The notes: a model not told the origin generated them from the sequence alone. DNA of 64,000 nt from Leptotrichia sp. oral taxon 879 str. F0557 (GCF_000469385.1 NZ_KI271304.1:12001-76000); one strand, 5' to 3'. Positions 8,497 to 18,511 are shown, counted from the stretch's first letter. Numbers and translations are program-made.

Positions 8497-8874
8497 AACT
8501 TTCCCTTTCTATATTTTTTCAGTATTAACAAAATTTATATTTTTAATTTTATACAGTAATATTATACCCTATTTTTTATCTAATATTTCCTTTTTAATAC
8601 TAGACCTCATTTAAATAGTGAATTTATCATAAATTGCAATATTAATTGCGACATTTTACCAATTTTTTTAAATAGCCTACGTTTTTATTATTTACTTCAG
8701 TCATCTAAATTTAATATCCCAATTTTCTTAACCATTTTTCTACTTTTTTTATTTTATCAAATCTATATACTTTTACTACATATCAAAAAATAAAGGTTAT
8801 AAAATTGTTTTAAATTTCACAAAAAAGTGCTATAATTAAAAAATGCAATAAATTTTAAAGGGAGGAAAATTAAA
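8497..8874. other. Divergent intergenic region with promoter for the MATE gene
   Basis: Some 380 AT-rich bases between divergent genes. Near the right end an exact TATAAT (about 8832-8837) lies 40 bases before the MATE start, with TTTAAA 16 bases upstream as a weak -35. GGGAGG precedes the ATG. No repeat or ORF seen in the rest. Confidence 0.45.
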
Positions 8875-10236
8875 ATGTTATTTGAAGCTCAATCGAATGA
8901 AGAACGCCGTCAGATGATTTTAAATGGGAAAGTTATTAATACTTTACTTTTTTTATCTATTCCAACATTGCTTGTCGGAATTATTCAAGCACTTATCCCA
9001 CTCTCAGACAGTCTATTTTTAAATAGGCTCACAAGTGTGGAAGTTGCCAGCTCCGTCACGTTCAGCCAGCCTGTACTGAATATTATGATTGCATTATCAC
9101 AAGGGCTGGGAGTGGCTACACTGGTTATGCTTGGGCGGCTGTATGGAAAAGGGCGTATGTTGGCTGTTAAGGAAACGATGTTACAAATCTTTGTATTCAG
9201 TTTTTTTATTGGACTTTTATTAATTCCTGTATGTATGTTTACAGCTTTTTTAATTTCAAATAGCACAACCTCTGAAATTCGTAACAATGTTTATACATAT
9301 ATTTCGCTTTATTCACTCATAATGCCCTTTATATTTTTAGCTGCCATTTACAATTCTTCAAAAAATGCAATTGGACGTCCTGAGGTTACATTTGTTAGAA
9401 TTTTTCTTTTGTTAATTTTAAAAATTATTTTTAATTCAATTTTTTTATATGTTTTAAAAATGGGAATTGTGGGTGCAGTAATGGCATCACTCTTTTCTTA
9501 CATAGTTGTTACGATCTGGATGTTTTACGATTTATTTTTAAAAAGTGGAGATATAAAACTTAATTTACGAAGTTACACAATAAAATTGCCAATTATAAAA
9601 CGATTATTAAAAATCGGTTTTCCTTCAATGTTAAATTACGCCTTCTTGTATCTTGGATTTTTTCTTATAAACAAGGAAATGGAAAAATTTGGAGCTGTTG
9701 CCTTAAATGCTCAGGGAATTGCTTCCAATATCAATGCAATCTGCTTTATTTTACCATCCTCAATAGGAACCACCGTTTCCTCAATGATTAGTATAAATAT
9801 GGGAATTGGAAATGTAAAAAAATCTAAGGATGTGTTTAAGGTGGGCTGGATAACTGGCGTTACTATTTCAATTTTGACTATTGCCTTAATCCTGCCTATT
9901 TCATTACCACTCGTATTAACTTTTACAAAGGTTCAAAAAGTAATAGAAATTGCTGACAAGGCTCTCCATATTTACACATACTCAGTAATCGGATTCAGTG
10001 TCTTTATGATAGCACAAGGAGTTTTTATAGCACTTGGAAGAACAAAAGTTCCGTTAGTTATGTCAATTTTAAGAATCTGGCTATTAAGATACATCTTTAT
10101 TTTACTGACACAAAAATATCTTGGACTTTATTCAATATTCTGGGGAAATTTATTTTCAAATACACTGGCTGGAATAATATTCTTTATTTTAGTAAAAGTT
10201 ATTGACTGGAAGAAAGGAATAAAAGCTGGAAAATAA
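8875..10236 (+). CDS. MATE family multidrug/cation exporter
   Basis: 453 residues, the usual MATE length, with about twelve hydrophobic spans in two six-span halves. It exports organic cations or drugs across the inner membrane in exchange for Na+ or H+. Seen: the N-terminal segment FLSIPTLLVGIIQALIPLSD with the conserved Pro and Asp, and the equivalent second-half start LLKIGFPSMLNYAFLYLGF. It begins after a strong GGGAGG site and is monocistronic. The substrate cannot be predicted. It belongs to the Firmicutes/Fusobacteria-type DinF/NorM-like branch by general look only. Confidence 0.88.
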   Translation: MLFEAQSNEERRQMILNGKVINTLLFLSIPTLLVGIIQALIPLSDSLFLNRLTSVEVASSVTFSQPVLNIMIALSQGLGVATLVMLGRLYGKGRMLAVKETMLQIFVFSFFIGLLLIPVCMFTAFLISNSTTSEIRNNVYTYISLYSLIMPFIFLAAIYNSSKNAIGRPEVTFVRIFLLLILKIIFNSIFLYVLKMGIVGAVMASLFSYIVVTIWMFYDLFLKSGDIKLNLRSYTIKLPIIKRLLKIGFPSMLNYAFLYLGFFLINKEMEKFGAVALNAQGIASNINAICFILPSSIGTTVSSMISINMGIGNVKKSKDVFKVGWITGVTISILTIALILPISLPLVLTFTKVQKVIEIADKALHIYTYSVIGFSVFMIAQGVFIALGRTKVPLVMSILRIWLLRYIFILLTQKYLGLYSIFWGNLFSNTLAGIIFFILVKVIDWKKGIKAGK

Positions 10237-10287
10237 TAAAAAATAATTTAGTTGAATAAATTATAAATTAGTTATCAAACAGCCTTA

Positions 10288-10329
10288 TTATAGAAAATTA
10301 TTCCTATTTTTAAACAGAGTTTAGTATAA
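10288..10329. repeat. Dispersed repeat copy, IS630-end-like (copy 1)
   Basis: About 42 bases matching 60687-60728 at roughly four of five positions. Ends with a 22-base core (10308-10329) that also resembles the end of the decayed IS630-type element at 26324-26345. Lies just after the MATE gene. Confidence 0.55.
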
Positions 10330-10493
10330 ATATAATTTTAACAACACAATTAACAAAAGATGTAATGGATAAAAACTGTAAAACATATATTTTTTTGATT
10401 CATTTTATCTCCTAATTTTTTTGTCTAGATGAAATATTTTCGATGTATCTCATCAATTTCTTTTGCTTTTAACCTTTAATATCAAATCACAAA

Positions 10494-10522
10494 AATAACT
10501 ATTATACTTTTCAATAGTTATT
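10494..10522 (-). terminator. Terminator downstream of the hsdR relic
   Basis: Perfect 10-bp inverted repeat (AATAACTATT and its complement) with a nine-base loop, followed on the minus strand by a short T run. Sits 20 bases after the hsdR stop. Confidence 0.65.
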
Positions 10523-10541
10523 ATTCAAAAAAAACAGAAAT

Positions 10542-12560
10542 CTAAATCCCAATAAAAATTTCCACTATATTTCTTATTTTCTGTAATACAGTCTGTTTTT
10601 TCGCCTCTCTTGCTCCCTTTCTACGTGAAGTTGGTGGTAGGATGCTGTCTAATTCTGCACCAGCATAATCAACAAATCCTTTATTTATAGATTTTTCTAT
10701 AAAACGTTCTGAATCTTTCTTTAAACCCTCATTTTCTATTAATTCATTAATTTTTATTTTCTTTTCTTCATTTGCATATTTATAGAATGATTCAAGAATA
10801 TCACTGCTATTTTTCAGTTCAGATAAATCAGTTTTATTAATAAAATTCATGACTAAATCTTCTTTAGCTCTTGTTCCTAAACTCGTTCTAATAATTCTAC
10901 GTATTTCAGACTTTAAAGTTTCAATATCGTCGTGTTCTTCTGATTTCTTCAAAATTAAGGATAAAATATAATCAAGATTTATTTCATCTGTTTTAAGCAA
11001 ATCAATTTGAAATTCAATGTCAGAAAAATCAATTTCCTCTTCTCCATTTCTATTTTCATCATTTTTTCCAGTATTTCTTATACCTTCACAAATATCCACA
11101 TAAACACTTTTCATATCCTGCATTTGTCTATCTGATATTATTTTCTCAAAATTTTCAAATTCATCGAAATTCTTAAGTATATTTTCTGTTTTAAGTAATT
11201 CTCCAAATAATTCTGCAAATTCCTTTTTATCTTGATTTTTTTCAATTTCAACAGGCTTTGGAAATTTTTCAACTATTTCATTACATAAACCTACATATCC
11301 TTTTACTGATTTCCCTGTTTCCTCGTCTTTAAATCCATTTATATAATCGTTATAACTTTTTTCAAGAATTATATTTACACTATTATCATCTCCAAAAGTT
11401 TTAATAGCATTTTTTGTAGCCTTTTCCAAATCTCTAAAACATACAATATTTCCAAAAGTTTTAACTTTATTCAAAATACGGTTTGTTCTTGAAAACGCTT
11501 GAATTAATCCGTGGTATCTCAAATTTTTATCAACAAACAAAGTATTTAATGTTGGTGCATCAAATCCTGTCAAAAACATTCCTACAACAATTAAAATATC
11601 AATTTTTTTATCCTTAACCTTTTTAGACAAATCTTTATAATAATTCTGAAATTCATTTCCATTTGTTGAAAAATTTGTTTTAAAATAATCGTTGTAATCA
11701 GATATCACTTTATCCAAAAATTCTTTCGCTGTCGATTCCATTGCACTTGGCTCAAAATTTTCATCAGGAATATCTCCTATCGCATTCCGCTCTTCATTCG
11801 CAGCAAAACTATAAATTGTCGCTACTTTCAGTCTTTTTTCTTCAGGCAAATTTTCTTGCTGTTTTTGAAATTCTTCATAATAAAGTTTTGCCGCTTCTAC
11901 ACTTTGAACAGCAAATATAGCATTAAATCCGTTTAGCCGTTTCTGTTTTATATTATAATATTCATTTCTATGAGTTTTTGTATTATATACTTTTAAAATA
12001 TATTCTACTATTTTAGAAATTCTCTCAAGATGTAACAACATTCTTTTTTCAAGTTCCTTGAGCTTTTTATCATCTGTTTCTGTTTCAGCCGCTTTAAATT
12101 TTGCCCTAATATCATTATAATCCACTTTAAATTTTAAAACTTTTTTATCACGAATAGCATCTGTTATAACATAACTATGTAATTGAGCTCCAAAAATTCC
12201 AGCTGTTGTATCACTTCCAAGAGCATTTTCAGGAAAAATTGGTGTTCCTGTAAATCCAAACTGATAATAATTTTTAAAAGATTTCCTAATATTTTTTTGT
12301 GCATCTCCAAATTGTGAACGATGACATTCATCGTAAATTATGACACAATGTTTATCGTAAATTTCATGGCTTGGATTTTTTTTGACAAATTCATTTAATT
12401 TTTGAATTGTTGTAACAACTATTTTGTTATCCTGTTTTTCAATACTTCGTTTAAGTTCTTTTGTATCTTTACTACCATTTACACTATCAGGCTGAAATTT
12501 CTGATATTCCTTCATTGTCTGATAATACAGTTTTGAAAATCTTTTTAGAAAGATTATCCC
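10542..12560 (-). pseudogene. hsdR: 5'-truncated type I restriction endonuclease subunit R
   Basis: An open frame from ATG 12515 gives 657 residues, where HsdR is normally about 1000. It starts just after helicase motif Ia: helicase motif II DECH near residue 68, motif III FTGTPIF, motif VI QAFSRTNRIL, and the C-terminal HsdR helical domain are present. The N-terminal nuclease domain and Walker A are absent. HsdR-like residues continue 15 codons upstream of the ATG (IIFL..RFSKLYYQT, where intact proteins have IIFLVDRKDLDYQT) until a TGA at 12561-12563, which shows the gene lost its front by a rearrangement. Without Walker A and nuclease it cannot act as a restriction motor. Confidence 0.85.
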
Positions 12561-12591
12561 TCATACAACAAAATTTTTCTATTTCTTCCAC

Positions 12592-13018
12592 CTAAACAAG
12601 ACAATATCTGTCACTACTCAATACCATGTTAATCATATCAGACGGTATTTCTGTCTCATAGATATTAAATATTTTCTGTTTATACACAAGAAATTTTACG
12701 AGGTATATCCCTTTTCCTATCATTCTTAAATCTCCACCTTCATAAAATGGCTTTTGGATTCATCTTTTAATTTCAACTTCGACTTAAGTTCATTGAACGA
12801 ATTATAGTATTTATAAACTCCGCTAACTGGCTGATATTGTTCTATTTGATTTCCCTTAATCAAAAGATATTTTCCATTTTGTTTTATTTTTATATTTTTA
12901 TTCCGTCTCAAAAGAGACTAAAACCATATTTTTATTCTTAATCTATTATGAAATATAATTGCAGCAAAATAAGTAATTATTGCAACAATGAGGTTGACAA
13001 TTATATCTTGTATTATTC
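12592..13018 (-). pseudogene. Decayed TM-Nudix gene resembling a CBASS-associated (Cap16-type) effector
   Basis: In one frame, the sequence right after the methylase stop encodes a hydrophobic helix (IVNLIVAIITYFAAIIF), then RLRIKIWF, an in-frame TAG at 12918-12920, then [20 protein letters not shown] and [13 protein letters not shown], ending in a stop at 12726. A shifted frame continues with a further 43 codons (12592-12723). A TM helix followed by K-Y-L-L-x-K-G-N and Q-P-V-G-G-V-Y-K is the layout I associate with SMODS-associated Nudix proteins. The Nudix box itself is not intact. No CD-NTase gene lies nearby, so this is a relic. Family assignment is from memory of motif order. Confidence 0.45.
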
Positions 13019-16000
13019 TTAAATCTTCTCCATATCCTTTATTGAATTTTTTATATGTTTTCTTTCTTCTTGTGAAAAATTATATTTATCGAAAAGTTGC
13101 TCATCAATATTATCTATTGGTTTAGACCAATCTATATCTGAATTCTCTGTAAAATCTTGTAAGGGTAAATTAGAGAACACTTCTTTATTTAACCTTTGTG
13201 TTGCTTTTAAAGTTCCTATCATAAATCTTGCGAATTTTGTTTTTATATATTGATTCAAACTTTCAATCTCAACTTTACTTTCAAAATCTCCTATTGAAAT
13301 AAATGTTTGGGTAAATCCAGAATTTTTTTCTATTATTTTAGGTTCTCCTATTATTCTAGGATTGTCATTACCTAAATTGCCTGCAGCACCATTCGTTGCA
13401 GCAATAATTATCTTCCAACCATTTAAATTATGCTGTTCTGAATCAAGATATATTTTGTTAATATACTTTGAAGTTAATATACCTTTATTATCATTTCCAT
13501 ATATTTTTACTGAATCTTTTAACGGGCTCAAATGAAACACATCCAGATCTTTTTGTAGTATTGATGTAATTAGCCTTCTTTCAGTTCCAATTATCTTCTT
13601 AAATTGTGGTTTATCTTCAAAAAGTTTTTTTGTGTTAAATTTTGATTGAAGATATATTATATTTGTTATTGGTTCAAATCCCTTATAATTAATTACTTTA
13701 TCTACAATTTCTCTTATGATTTTATCGGGATAAAACTTTATAATTGGATGTGATATTATTTTTTTATCTCTTACTGTTATTACTATAGAGCTTGAAAGTG
13801 CTATGTCAGGGAAAATTTTTTTTGCATCAGATTCATAGCGCATAACCTTTAGATATTTATCATTTAACATTTTAGAATTCCATTTCTTAGGAGTTTTTCC
13901 TGCATTAAACAAAAACTTTCCTGGTGAAATAAATACTGCTAAATCTGATATAGAATACCCAATCTCCATAAATAAGTTATATATTTGTTTAGCGCTTGTT
14001 CCTATCAACTCTTCTTGGTAAGGAGGATTCCCTATCACTGCTCCGAACTTCACTGTTTTCTCACCTACCTTTATTTCATCTTCTAATGTAATTTTACTGA
14101 ACGGCTTTCCTTGTTCTAATATGCCACTTATTCTCTCATAATCCACTTCATCTTTATCATTTTTCACATCAATTAAATCATATGCATTGAACCCCGCCGC
14201 AATATTTTCAACATTGATGTCTAATATCTCATAGAACCTTCTTGTAAATTCATATGCGATAGATGATGTCGGAATCGAATAAATAATATCCCTTACATCT
14301 TCATGCGAATATCCAAGTTCAGATGTTAATCTCTTATATAAAGAAACTGCATATTCTCCTGATTTGCTTGCAATATCAAGCAACTTATCTTGCTTAAATA
14401 CAATCTCTTTTAATCCTTCTTCAGGTAATAAGTAAACCATTTCATCACATACCTTAGATGGTGTAATAACCTCTGATTCAGACATTCTATTAAATTTTTT
14501 GATAGATGTCATTGCTCTTGTAAGCGGTGTAACCGATTCATCACAAGCAAGCATTGAGATGTTTTGTATCTTATAGTCCAGCCTGCTACGCTTGAACGGA
14601 TCCATTACCTTGCTTATCTTTTCAATGATACCTTTATCCAAAAACAAATTCTTAGATAACCTAATATTTTCATCCTTATCAATCACGCTTAAAATATCAT
14701 CAAGCGAAGCTACTTTATCCTTTGTTAAGAAAGAAAAGAATAAAAGCCTCTGGTAATATGTTTTAATCTGACCTTCTAATTTATCTATTTCTTTATCGCT
14801 TTTTTCTTCAGTATAATCCTTACTCTCTGGTTTCTCTTGATTTTCTTCAGAATTTTTACCTTCCTCACCAGCTTCTTTAATATCAAGCTCATCACCTTCG
14901 CCTTGGTTTGGAGCTATCATAAGTCCTTGCTTAGAATTGAATTTTACCTGTTGTTCAATGGCTTTCCTAATAGTTTCATCATTTAATATTGATAAATCTA
15001 TCGGAATATCCAAAACTTCGTCCGATACACTTCTTTGATTGTTGTATTCACTGATTGCCTCTAAGATATTAGTCGCATCTACCTCTTTAATTTTATTATG
15101 ATTCATCATAATAATCGGAGAAATACGAAGTTCTTCAGAAATTCTTTCCTTAAGTTTTCTATTTCCATTTTTATCAATATTTACATTATAAATTAAAGAT
15201 TTTTGCTCTTGCATCCTAAAAAGTCTATTTGGAGAAAAATCAACCAGCAATGTTTGAGGTTTTAGATTCTCTTTAATAATCCCTTTATCACTAGATAATA
15301 TCCTTATATACTGATTTTGAAGTCTAAAAATAGATTGATCATATTCTTGTGGCGATGCTGTATCTTTAAAATAAATCATTGTATCCCATTGTTCAACAGT
15401 TGAACCCGTTAGCATTCTATTTACAGTTAAGGTTAATGTTTTTTTATTCTTATATTCACAATCTTTAATTCTTTTTTTTATATCTTTAATTTTTTTATAC
15501 TTTTTTTTAGCTTCAAATCCAGAAATATTGATAATCTCGTATTCACTTAAATTTTTAAAACTATCTTTTTTATCTTTCAGCAACTCTTCCATCGCATCAC
15601 ATGAAGCACATAATGGTAGTACCATAACCATATGTCTACACATTTTTCCTTCTTTAATTTTATCATAGTCTAAAAATCCTAATATATTTTCATCTTCTTT
15701 ACTACCATCTATAACTTGTAGTAAATCTAGAATTTCTTTTTCATTCTTGAACTTCTTATAATTATTATTAGTAGTATCTTCGTCTTTAGATTCTAGTTTA
15801 AATAAATCTGAAAGAGTATAGCTAGTACCTCTTTTCTTTAGTTGTTCCATTTTTTCACGTGATGATTTATTAGGATTAAATGCAAATCTAATCATTTGAG
15901 GAAATCCATAATAAGGATTATCCCATTCGTTAACTTCATCTTTATTTAGATTATTTTTATCCCATTCTTCTTGTTCTTTAACAATATCTGAAAATTGAAC

Positions 16001-17098
16001 AAAAGAAATTATGTCATCTTTTTCAAATTCACTTCCCATCAATATACGATATGGAGTTCCTGACAAATGTAACCTTATCTTTGCATTGATTTTTTTTAAT
16101 TTTTTTTCAGCTTTATTAATCTCAATTCTTTCATCTTCAAGTTTTTTTATATTTTTTTCTTCATTTTTATCATATCCTTTATTATCTATAGATTTCCCAT
16201 AAGATTTTCCTCTTGCACCAAAATGTGTTTCATCAATAATTAGTAAATCTATTTCTTTCCCAAATAACTCTTTGTGTTTGTCTTTAATATTATTACCTTG
16301 TAAGTCTTGTAAAGTTAAAAATAGAACAATTTTTTTCTCTTCAGATAACTTATCCTTAATAGCACTTTCATTTCTTGCTAAATCAGTTGCTTCAAAAAAT
16401 TCATAATCTACAAAATTGCCAGGTTTTTCAACTGTTTTTTTCCATTCATCTTTTACATCTGCCTTAGCCGATACTACTAACACTAAATCCGCTTTCATTT
16501 CTAATGCACAACAAAGAGATGTGAAAGACTTTCCAAAACGCATTACTGCATACATTAGAAGATTTTTTCTCCCATTATGTACTGCATTTACAAAAGATTT
16601 TACCGCATCAGCCTGATTTGGTCTTAAATTCCACTTCTCTCCTCTTTCATAGTGGTATCTTTCAGGCAGTCTGCTTTCAGAACGGTAATATTCATATTTC
16701 CCTGTATTACCGTTATAGTTACTCTTTATATCTTCTATGGCTTTGTCTATATCTGCATTTTTGGTTTCTTTGAAAAACTCCCTACTAAAATAAATGCCCT
16801 CTTCTAAATCGGATGATTTGAGGCGTTTTCTTCTTAAATCCTGCTCAAGAAATTGATGAATAGCATAATCTCTAAAATAGGTTTCATCATCTATAACAGC
16901 TTTGTTCTCATACTGTTTTTCAAGCTCAGGGAAGAATACTCTCCACTCGTTTAATCTTTGAGATACAGGTCTATATGTATCACCGACTTTTAGATAATTC
17001 GGCACAGTATTTGTTGTAAAAGCATAAATGTGCGGATCTACACGACCGATTATAATTCTATCAAGCACATCAATTGCTTCTATTTTCATTTTATTCAT
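13019..17098 (-). CDS. GIY-YIG nuclease / SF2 helicase / Eco57I-like N6-adenine methyltransferase fusion (restriction-modification)
   Basis: 1359 residues carrying a whole restriction-modification machine. Residues about 20-90: GIY-YIG-type nuclease (HIYAFTTN, YLKVG, then R and an E/H helix YAIHQFLEQ). About 155-600: SF2 helicase with Walker A MRFGKS (187-191), DETH box (289-292), LSGTPYR, and motif V/VI MLTGSTVEQWD..QSIFRLQNQ. About 750-790: acidic linker. About 870-1030: methyltransferase with EVITPSKVC (motif X), LLDIASKSGEYA (motif I) and GNPPYQEE (motif IV, near 1022). The C-terminal 300 residues resemble target-recognition regions of Eco57I-type enzymes. Its ATG directly follows the stop of the 308-residue partner, whose last codons contain the AAAGGAGGT site, so the two are translationally coupled. 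Intact, unlike everything around it. Confidence 0.85.
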   Translation of the reverse strand: MNKMKIEAIDVLDRIIIGRVDPHIYAFTTNTVPNYLKVGDTYRPVSQRLNEWRVFFPELEKQYENKAVIDDETYFRDYAIHQFLEQDLRRKRLKSSDLEEGIYFSREFFKETKNADIDKAIEDIKSNYNGNTGKYEYYRSESRLPERYHYERGEKWNLRPNQADAVKSFVNAVHNGRKNLLMYAVMRFGKSFTSLCCALEMKADLVLVVSAKADVKDEWKKTVEKPGNFVDYEFFEATDLARNESAIKDKLSEEKKIVLFLTLQDLQGNNIKDKHKELFGKEIDLLIIDETHFGARGKSYGKSIDNKGYDKNEEKNIKKLEDERIEINKAEKKLKKINAKIRLHLSGTPYRILMGSEFEKDDIISFVQFSDIVKEQEEWDKNNLNKDEVNEWDNPYYGFPQMIRFAFNPNKSSREKMEQLKKRGTSYTLSDLFKLESKDEDTTNNNYKKFKNEKEILDLLQVIDGSKEDENILGFLDYDKIKEGKMCRHMVMVLPLCASCDAMEELLKDKKDSFKNLSEYEIINISGFEAKKKYKKIKDIKKRIKDCEYKNKKTLTLTVNRMLTGSTVEQWDTMIYFKDTASPQEYDQSIFRLQNQYIRILSSDKGIIKENLKPQTLLVDFSPNRLFRMQEQKSLIYNVNIDKNGNRKLKERISEELRISPIIMMNHNKIKEVDATNILEAISEYNNQRSVSDEVLDIPIDLSILNDETIRKAIEQQVKFNSKQGLMIAPNQGEGDELDIKEAGEEGKNSEENQEKPESKDYTEEKSDKEIDKLEGQIKTYYQRLLFFSFLTKDKVASLDDILSVIDKDENIRLSKNLFLDKGIIEKISKVMDPFKRSRLDYKIQNISMLACDESVTPLTRAMTSIKKFNRMSESEVITPSKVCDEMVYLLPEEGLKEIVFKQDKLLDIASKSGEYAVSLYKRLTSELGYSHEDVRDIIYSIPTSSIAYEFTRRFYEILDINVENIAAGFNAYDLIDVKNDKDEVDYERISGILEQGKPFSKITLEDEIKVGEKTVKFGAVIGNPPYQEELIGTSAKQIYNLFMEIGYSISDLAVFISPGKFLFNAGKTPKKWNSKMLNDKYLKVMRYESDAKKIFPDIALSSSIVITVRDKKIISHPIIKFYPDKIIREIVDKVINYKGFEPITNIIYLQSKFNTKKLFEDKPQFKKIIGTERRLITSILQKDLDVFHLSPLKDSVKIYGNDNKGILTSKYINKIYLDSEQHNLNGWKIIIAATNGAAGNLGNDNPRIIGEPKIIEKNSGFTQTFISIGDFESKVEIESLNQYIKTKFARFMIGTLKATQRLNKEVFSNLPLQDFTENSDIDWSKPIDNIDEQLFDKYNFSQEERKHIKNSIKDMEKI

Positions 17099-18025
17099 CT
17101 AATTACCTCCTTTATTTACTAAATCTTGGAAAGTGTAATTTCTCTTTGCTCTCCAATCTTTTATAATGCACAAGCTTTTCTTGTCTTTTTCTTGAAAATC
17201 AAACAGAGTTATCTGTTCTATAGGCTCTACTGCTTCTTCATACGGAATAGTATAAGTAAGCCCATCCATCTGCCATAAATTCCATGAAATTATCTTTGCA
17301 ATATTTACCAGTTCTTTTTCTGTTGGGTACCTATTCAGCTTTTCTTCCATGTAATCACAATACGAAGCAAGCAGATTTTCCCTTGCGATAAGAAGACTGT
17401 CTCCTTGGAATTCAAATCCATATACACTCTGAAAAGCTCTTTCAGACCATTTTAGCCATTCCGTATCACTATCGGTATTTTCACATACAACTCTCATTTT
17501 CCTATCAAGCATACCTATTCTGTCTTTCAATTCTAATGGTTCTCCAGAAACTGTGTCATATCTGCTAACTAAGTAAGGTGCTTCGCCACAAGTAATTTCA
17601 AGTCTTTTTTCATCAACATACTTTTGCCAAGTTTTATTCTTTTTATCGGGAAATTTGATTTTTTCTGTGTTCGTTTCCCAACCCTTTTCAATTTCTCTAT
17701 TAAATATATTTTCGCTCCCAAACCAAGCATTATCCACAAGGTTATTTTGTGCATTGCAAACCCAGCTCGGTGTAAAAACTTCTGCCTTTCCTTTTGTTCT
17801 CTTACCTTGGCTTTCTTTTGTTTTTAATATCCTTGGCTGAATAACATTAGAATTTTTTCCAGTAATAAGACTATAAAGGATTGGATAATGTGAATCATAT
17901 TCTCTTCCTAAAATTTCATAGTCATCTGTTCCCCATATAATATTTCTATTTGTTGTTCTATCAATGAGAAGAGTTTCTATGATTTCTTTTTTCCATTTCC
18001 CCTCATCTACATCTATTGTAAACAT
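17099..18025 (-). CDS. Methyltransferase-like accessory subunit of the fused restriction system
   Basis: 308 residues. Contains a motif-X-like AEVFTPSWVCNAQNNLVD (about 80-97), a motif-I-like LEITCGEAPYLVSRYDT, and VYGFEFQGDSLLIARENLL (typical of the acidic loop and following helix of N6 methylases, linking the product to the growing list of loci). It lacks an NPPY catalytic motif, so by itself it should not methylate; it probably supplies a second methylase-like protomer or a specificity function to the 1359-residue partner. Proteins with this EITCGEAPYLVSRYDT signature are usually labelled restriction endonuclease subunit M and sit next to such fusions. First gene of the pair; its stop (TAG) is followed at once by the partner's ATG. 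Confidence 0.75.
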   Translation of the reverse strand: MFTIDVDEGKWKKEIIETLLIDRTTNRNIIWGTDDYEILGREYDSHYPILYSLITGKNSNVIQPRILKTKESQGKRTKGKAEVFTPSWVCNAQNNLVDNAWFGSENIFNREIEKGWETNTEKIKFPDKKNKTWQKYVDEKRLEITCGEAPYLVSRYDTVSGEPLELKDRIGMLDRKMRVVCENTDSDTEWLKWSERAFQSVYGFEFQGDSLLIARENLLASYCDYMEEKLNRYPTEKELVNIAKIISWNLWQMDGLTYTIPYEEAVEPIEQITLFDFQEKDKKSLCIIKDWRAKRNYTFQDLVNKGGN

Positions 18026-18259
18026 TATTTGTCTCCTCGATTTTTATTTTTCATTAATTTTTATGATTTATTGGAATTTCTCATTTTCTATTTTTCCTTA
18101 ATTTGTTTCTGTTTTTATAATTTCCTTAAAATAAATCTATTAAAAATTATTAAGTATATCAGTGTAGTATCTATAATTATTCTTTATAATATAGTTAATT
18201 TAATTTCATAAATATTATCTAAAAAATTAAATAAGTAAGATTCGAATATCAACTATTAG
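18026..18259. other. AT-rich junction between the nested restriction unit and the old type I locus
   Basis: About 230 bases of very AT-rich DNA with no ORF I believe. It should contain the promoter of the nested unit and one boundary of its insertion. A near-palindrome AACTAATAGTT lies by 18250-18260 at the broken end of the RhuM-like gene. No hsdS sequence can be recognised. Confidence 0.4.
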
Positions 18260-18511
18260 TTAACAGTTAGTTTTCCCTTTAATTGCACCATGTTGAGTGG
18301 TAGTCAACTGATAGTTTACAACCACTTTTTCCAATAATTCTCCATCTTCAAATATAGCTTTTATATGTTTACTCACATTCTGTTTCGTTGTTTCAAAAAG
18401 CTCTGCAATTTCCAGCTGACTTAGCCATACTGTTCCATTTTCTAGCTTTAGGCTTATCTTTGACTTTCCATCTTCTGTATTATAAATAATCATATCATTA
18501 CTCATTTTCAA
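18260..18511 (-). pseudogene. Truncated RhuM-like (virulence RhuM family) gene
   Basis: 83 residues. The start IIYNTEDGKSKISLKLENG, then TVWLSQLEIAELFETTKQNV and SKHIKAIFEDGEL is the conserved DNA-binding-like N-terminus of RhuM family proteins, which are normally above 300 residues. The frame stops after HGAIKGKTNC, where intact homologues continue into the YNLDMI.SVGYRV region, so about three quarters are missing. Start overlaps the hsdM end by 14 bases. RhuM-like genes are common passengers between hsdM and hsdS. The break marks where hsdS and the rest of the locus were lost. Confidence 0.75.

Noticed and set aside
10484-10541. Possible CRISPR array or REP cluster
   Set aside because: A single inverted repeat consistent with a terminator; no regular repeat/spacer pattern here or anywhere in the window.
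12726-12911. Separate 61-codon gene starting with TTG
   Set aside because: In the same frame as the hydrophobic helix upstream, separated only by one TAG; better read as the middle of a decayed TM-Nudix gene.
18029-18211. 60-codon plus-strand frame between the nested unit and the RhuM relic
   Set aside because: Phe/Ile-rich shadow in AT-rich spacer; no ribosome site and no motif.
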